Assembly: GCA_964416175.1 (NCBI GenBank)
Contig: CAYQDF010000116.1
Location: forward strand, 1-9,706
Length of the DNA stretch: 9,706 nt
Reading direction: 5' to 3'
From: CAYQDF01 sp964416175
Lineage (GTDB): Bacteria > Chloroflexota > Anaerolineae > Anaerolineales > UBA4823
Shown here: positions 6,147 through 9,706 of the stretch, piece by piece
Layout: every line of letters starts with the position of its first letter
How positions within the stretch are numbered: position 1 is the stretch's first letter
Translations under genes and position numbers: made by a program
The notes under the pieces: generated by a model
What the model saw: only the letters and a program-made list of their open reading frames with translations
Databases searched by the model: none
What the model was told of the DNA's origin: nothing

Positions 6147-6545
6147 TTATTGGGCGCGGAAGATCGGCAGCACTGCCCGCGAAACCAGGAAGGGCCCGCG
6201 GAGGTTGACCGCCATCACGGCGTCCCAATCGCGGGTGTCGTGCCTGTGGATATAATCCCCACCTGCAATTCCGGCGTTGTTGACCAGGATATCGATCCTG
6301 CCGAAAGCCTGCTGCGTCCTTTCTACCAATCGGGCCGCGGCTGCTTCTTGAGAGACATCGGCAGTAATCGCCAGCGCCTGCCCGCCGGAAGCCTGGATAA
6401 TTTCGACCACCCTGGAAAGGGGCAGCTCCCGCCGTCCGCAGACGACGACTTTTCCTCCTTCTGCGGATATGGCCAGGGCGATGCCGCGGCCGATCCCAGT
6501 CCCGCCCCCGGTGACGATTGCGACTTTATCTTGAAGACGATTCAT
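6147..6545 (-). pseudogene. truncated SDR-family oxidoreductase (N-terminal half only)
   Basis: The 132 visible residues are the first half of a short-chain dehydrogenase/reductase. They include the Rossmann NAD(P) motif TGGGTGIGRG (12-21), NNAG (89-92) and the active-site Asn region AVNL (112-115). Then VLPIFRAQ is followed by TAA. Full SDRs have about 250 residues and carry the catalytic Ser and YxxxK after this point; here those are missing. They are not in another frame either, because the Nudix gene starts 16 bases further on. So the 3' half was deleted, not frameshifted. The start at 6545 follows homology (MNRLQDKVAIVTGG); an in-frame ATG at 6566 is possible. The fragment might still fold and bind NAD(P), but should lack activity. 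Confidence 0.8.
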
Positions 6546-6586
6546 GCCTGCTCTCTCAACCTCCATGTTTCATCCCCGGCGCGGCG

Positions 6587-7567
6587 TCATCCGACTGGCA
6601 TCACTGCGACCATGTTCACGCCATTTTCCTGCGGCAACACTGGCTCCCATTCCAGGCTCGCCAGGAGGGAACCGATCAGCTCGCCGCTGGAGAGCACAGC
6701 GAACAAATAGCCCCCGGACTGATAGAAGCGTTCGACCATGTGCCGCGGCCAGGGTGTATTCAGTCCCCTGGCGGCCGGCTGCCAGGTCGTTCCGCCATCA
6801 TGGGACTCTTCGATCCGCCCGCCCCGGTCGACTCCGTCTGCTGGGCCCAGGATCAGGTGGTCCCGGTCTTGAGCATCCCACCACACCGCCCGGCAATAGG
6901 ACTGGGGATAACGGTTTGCCCAGGTGTTCCCGCCGTCCGTGGACATAAAGAACCCGCCGCCGGTCGGCGCGGCAACCAGGTCCGGTGAAGCCGGGTGGAC
7001 TTCAATGGAATGAACGTCAGAGTGGATGGTCCGAGGCTGTGGGTAGTGGTTGGACCGGCCGGTGCTCCCGGGGGTCAGCTGCCAGGTCTCCCCGCAGTCA
7101 TCGGAGCGAAGCGCGCAGCCATCTTCGACTGCGGCGTAGCCGCGCCCGCCAGAGAAGGCCAGGCCCCGCACGCAGCCGGCTTCGGGGGAATAGGGGAGCG
7201 ACCAGCCGAACTCGCCGCGCATGCGTTCGACTTCCGGGCAGCTGCGCCAGGAGCCGCCGCCGTCATGCGACACGAAAATGCCCGCCGGTTCGGTGCCGGC
7301 AAATTCCCGGTTGGATATCTCGGGGTGGAAGGCCAGCCACCGGACGTGGTGGATCGACAGCCCAGCGTTGGATTCTCGCCATGTGGCGCCGAGGTCGTCC
7401 GAGTGATAGACCCCTTCCCGGGTCCCCGCCAGGATCGCTCCCTCCCTGGCGATGACGCTGGTGACCGCTTTCCCCTCAAGGCTTTTCCGAACCGTACGCC
7501 AACCGCCCGCTTCCCCCTGCGCGACCACAATTCCTCGGGATGTCCCGATTACCAATAACTGCTCCAT
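6587..7567 (-). CDS. Asp-box (BNR) beta-propeller protein
   Basis: A 326-residue protein built of repeating beta-blades, each with an Asp-box turn (SxDxGxTW). Five are clear: SDDLGATW 56-63, SHDGGGSW 100-107, SDDCGETW 155-162, STDGGNTW 209-216 and SHDGGTTW 255-262. Such boxes occur in sialidases, photosystem II assembly factor YCF48 and sortilin-type propellers. The catalytic Arg triad of sialidases cannot be made out, so enzyme function should not be assumed. There is no signal peptide, so it is probably cytoplasmic, unusual for Asp-box proteins. The ATG at 7567 has CAGGAG 7 bases upstream. The gene lies between two broken oxidoreductase genes and 41 bases before the SDR remnant, and probably shares a transcript with SDR and Nudix. 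Its role is unknown. Confidence 0.82.
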   Translation of the reverse strand: MEQLLVIGTSRGIVVAQGEAGGWRTVRKSLEGKAVTSVIAREGAILAGTREGVYHSDDLGATWRESNAGLSIHHVRWLAFHPEISNREFAGTEPAGIFVSHDGGGSWRSCPEVERMRGEFGWSLPYSPEAGCVRGLAFSGGRGYAAVEDGCALRSDDCGETWQLTPGSTGRSNHYPQPRTIHSDVHSIEVHPASPDLVAAPTGGGFFMSTDGGNTWANRYPQSYCRAVWWDAQDRDHLILGPADGVDRGGRIEESHDGGTTWQPAARGLNTPWPRHMVERFYQSGGYLFAVLSSGELIGSLLASLEWEPVLPQENGVNMVAVMPVG

Positions 7568-7687
7568 CTTTAACTCCTGATTCTATTCGGTTAGCTCCAC
7601 ACCGATAAGGTGAATTTTATCCGCCAAAGATCGAGACGAGATAGAATCCTGCCATCTATGGCGGTTAAGAGCTGCTCTTGTCGCCAG

Positions 7688-7783
7688 CTACCGATCAAGT
7701 CTGCGCATCGCTTCTGGCGGCAGGGCCAGGTCGGCGGCTTCCAGGTTCTCCTTGAGGCGTTGCCGGTTCCCCGATTTCGGGTC
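7688..7783 (-). pseudogene. C-terminal remnant of an aldo/keto reductase
   Basis: Directly after the TAG of the HerA gene, the same frame continues for 31 codons to another TAG. It begins DPKSGNRQRLKENLEAAD and goes on LALPPEAMRRLDR. This matches the C-terminal signature of aldo/keto reductases (IPKS-N-x-x-R-x-x-EN, then a D/E-rich LxPEEM helix), where Lys, Ser, Arg and Asn contact the NADP phosphate. There is no start codon or ribosome site, and the rest of the enzyme (about 250 residues) is absent. It is therefore a scrap left by deletion. The assignment rests on a short motif recalled from the family, so it needs a search. Confidence 0.6.
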
Positions 7784-9541
7784 CTAATCAAAGCCGAGTT
7801 CCTTCAAAATCTGCGCTTCATCCCGAGGAACGCCAGATTTGCCCAAGAGATCTTCCCAGAAAGTCTGGTTGTAGCGCCGGGAGCGCACCGGAAGAGGCAT
7901 CGGTACGCCCCAGCCCAGCAGGAGCACCTCCTCTTTTGGCTGCAGCCGCGCCAGCATGCCGCGCAGGGCTTCCCGCCCGGCCAGGCCTGAGAGCACAGCG
8001 CGGATGTCGTCCTCGTCGCCGAGCCAGCCCGAGATGCGCGTGCCGAGCTGCGACATCACTTCGTCGTAGATCTGCGAGGGGCGCTGGTCGACGATCAGAA
8101 GCGTCACGTAATACTTGCGCAGCTCACGGGCGATGGTGCTGAAGGTGGTCTGGGCGGCCATTTCGCGGTTGAGCAGCTTGTGGGCCTCCTCCAGGACGAT
8201 GACCAGCGGGCGCGGCTCTTTCTCGCCTGTGTTGCGAAACTCGTTGGTGCGCGCCTCCCAGGTCTGGCGGATGCGCCGCGTCAGCAGGTTGCTGACCAGC
8301 AGGTAGTCCAGATCGCTTTCGTACTTCCCGAAGGACAGCACCACATGCTGCCCGGCTTCGAGGGCTTTGATGATCTCGCCTACGCCGTCGCTGGCCGGTT
8401 TTTCAACCACGTAAGGGAGGCGGAAGACGCGTCCCAGCTTGGAGTGCAGGCCGGCAGCCGCCATCTCGTGCACGCCGGCTTCTTTTGCCCAGGCCTCCAC
8501 GCTCCCCGGGGCAGGGACCCGCTTCCCATCCTCCGTTTCGATGTAGATGTTCGTCTTCAGATCGCGGAACCGGGCAAACCAGTTTTCCTTCCCGAAAGTG
8601 CTCACCAGCGCTTCCAGGGTGGTGGGAGTGGTCTCTTTGAGGTTCAGCTCCCGGGTCAGCAGCTCGATGTCTTCCGGCTGGATGTCGCGCATGGCGATCT
8701 CCAGGTTGAAGTCGGGTGTGTTGCCTCGGATCAGCGCCCCCTGTCCCAGCCCGACGATCCGCACCCGGCTGTGGAACTTGCTCTTCAATCCGGTGACGCG
8801 CTCCCCGGTGTCGGAAGCCGTGTCGTCAAATCCGTATTCGTTGTGCATGTCGAAGACCAGGACCGAGGCGCGGTTATAGTGGATCAGGCCTGCCAGCACC
8901 AGGCGGGTCAGGAAAGATTTGCCGGTTCCCGTCGCCCCGAAGACGCCGGAAGAGCGTTGGATGAAGCGGTCCAGGTTCAGGCAAACCGGGAGCTCCTGCT
9001 CGCGGGTGTATCCGATGACAAAATTGCCTTCCTCATCCGCCTTCCCGAAGATCTCGGCGATATCGCCCGGTCTGGCGAGCCGCGCCGGCGCGTGGTGAGG
9101 CGGGATGGTCTTGACCGGCAAGGGGCGCGGGGCAGGGCGCAGCCCGGCGTCGATCTCGCCCACCCACCGGGCGTATTCCGGGCTGCCCAATTCGGGCCCG
9201 CGCTCCAGCATCAGCGCCGGCAGCACCTCCAGGTTGGTATAAAGGGTCTGTCCGTGGAGCAGTCCGGCCAGGGAAGCGGGCAGGCGCGCTTCGCTCTGCT
9301 CGTCAGCGAAGCGGGGATCCGTTGAGCCGAGCAGCAAGTCGGTGACCAGCCCGTAGAACAGCCACGCACCGCTCTCGATGACCACGAACGCGCCTTCCTG
9401 GACCTCCTGGGAGGGGACGGTCAGGCGGACGTGGAGGTTTTCCTTAAGCCCCCCGCCGACAACGTAGCCGATTGAGGAACTCTGGAGATCGGTGATTGAT
9501 CCTTGATTTGACATGATGCGAAGTTCATCAAATTTATCCAT
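7784..9541 (-). CDS. HerA/DUF87-type hexameric ATPase (DNA translocase)
   Basis: HerA-FtsK superfamily ATPases form hexamers that pump DNA, typically with the nuclease NurA in end resection, or with other nucleases in defence systems. The 585-residue product has an N-terminal HAS-barrel-like region (about 20-70). Walker A is GATGTGKS at 202-209. VLVFDMHNEYG holds D231. The Walker B region VIVLEEAH (447-454) ends in E451-E452. A sensor-type Gln occurs in IVDQRPSQI, and a probable arginine finger is R502 in TRISGW. All key motifs are present. The ATG at 9541 has AAGGAG just upstream; a second Met ten codons in has none. Another gene ends 36 bases upstream on the same strand, so the two form an operon. 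Whether this is housekeeping HerA or a defence variant cannot be decided here. Confidence 0.88.
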   Translation of the reverse strand: MDKFDELRIMSNQGSITDLQSSSIGYVVGGGLKENLHVRLTVPSQEVQEGAFVVIESGAWLFYGLVTDLLLGSTDPRFADEQSEARLPASLAGLLHGQTLYTNLEVLPALMLERGPELGSPEYARWVGEIDAGLRPAPRPLPVKTIPPHHAPARLARPGDIAEIFGKADEEGNFVIGYTREQELPVCLNLDRFIQRSSGVFGATGTGKSFLTRLVLAGLIHYNRASVLVFDMHNEYGFDDTASDTGERVTGLKSKFHSRVRIVGLGQGALIRGNTPDFNLEIAMRDIQPEDIELLTRELNLKETTPTTLEALVSTFGKENWFARFRDLKTNIYIETEDGKRVPAPGSVEAWAKEAGVHEMAAAGLHSKLGRVFRLPYVVEKPASDGVGEIIKALEAGQHVVLSFGKYESDLDYLLVSNLLTRRIRQTWEARTNEFRNTGEKEPRPLVIVLEEAHKLLNREMAAQTTFSTIARELRKYYVTLLIVDQRPSQIYDEVMSQLGTRISGWLGDEDDIRAVLSGLAGREALRGMLARLQPKEEVLLLGWGVPMPLPVRSRRYNQTFWEDLLGKSGVPRDEAQILKELGFD

Positions 9542-9577
9542 GCCGCTCCTTATTGGAATCCGATGAGCAGGAACAAT

Positions 9578-9706
9578 TCAATCAATTCCAATGTCCGCCA
9601 GCGCTCCCAACACGTTCATCAATGTCGGATAATCGTCTCGCAACAAGGTGATCAGCTCCTGGGTGGCTGCGCCGACCCACGCCGTATCTCCCACAGCCTG
9701 ATGGGC
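9578..9706 (-). CDS. C-terminal end of an unidentified gene, partial
   Basis: The last 42 codons of a minus-strand gene run from the window edge to TGA at 9580-9578. They begin AHQAVGDTAWVGAATQEL and end LGALADIGID. The composition is that of real coding sequence in this genome. The gene lies 36 bases before the HerA start and should be co-transcribed with it. By context the nuclease NurA is the first candidate, since herA and nurA are usually adjacent, but the visible tail has no diagnostic motif. I do not assign a function. Confidence 0.6.
   Translation of the reverse strand, partial: AHQAVGDTAWVGAATQELITLLRDDYPTLMNVLGALADIGID

Noticed and set aside
8180..9325. 381-codon open frame on the + strand opposite herA
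   Set aside because: It lies wholly inside the HerA gene on the other strand, has no family motifs and low-complexity content. It results from GC-rich codon bias.
1..9706. CRISPR arrays, tRNA or rRNA genes, integrases, phage genes
   Set aside because: No regular spaced repeats, cloverleaf or conserved rRNA stretch, and no transposase or integrase motif was seen on either strand.

Overview
The window looks like chromosomal DNA of a GC-rich bacterium. A conserved ribosomal-protein operon end (L10 leader, rplJ, rplL) sits beside two-component, cell-wall, nucleotide-pool and HerA-type ATPase genes. The gene styles, the Gram-positive-type L10 attenuator and GAAC-N4-GTTC (Gram-positive-type LexA) boxes fit Chloroflexota, perhaps Anaerolineae. 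That placement is inference; no taxonomic marker was searched.

Left part, + strand (1-1274): possibly the last codons of rplA, a promoter, an L10 leader RNA with mutually exclusive antiterminator and terminator hairpins, rplJ from a TTG start, rplL, and a strong intrinsic terminator. A 385-base gap (1227-1612) follows. It holds a short palindrome and a 166-base miniature element with terminal inverted repeats and a 6-base direct repeat at its borders. Next comes a compact two-component operon: an OmpR/PhoB-type response regulator and a membrane histidine kinase, closed by a terminator with a 13-bp stem.

Middle part (3848-5504): a four-helix membrane protein (- strand) and a membrane-anchored lytic transglycosylase (+ strand) diverge from a 230-base region. 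Both have a TTGACA promoter with a 17-base spacer. In each, a GAAC-N4-GTTC-like box fills the 12 spacer bases next to the -10, and a perfect third box lies between the two -35s. The layout strongly suggests joint repression, best explained by LexA (SOS) control. This is the most interesting signal in the window.

Right part, - strand (read 9706 to 5666): the C-terminus of an unidentified gene, a HerA/DUF87-type hexameric ATPase, the C-terminal scrap of an aldo/keto reductase, an Asp-box (BNR) beta-propeller protein, an SDR oxidoreductase cut off before its Tyr-Lys catalytic motif, and a MutX-like Nudix hydrolase ending at a minus-strand terminator. The two oxidoreductase fragments on either side of the Asp-box gene point to deletions in a formerly longer oxidoreductase cluster. 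HerA-type DNA processing, 8-oxo-dGTP clean-up and LexA-like boxes share a DNA-damage theme, but the sequence shows no common regulation of these genes.
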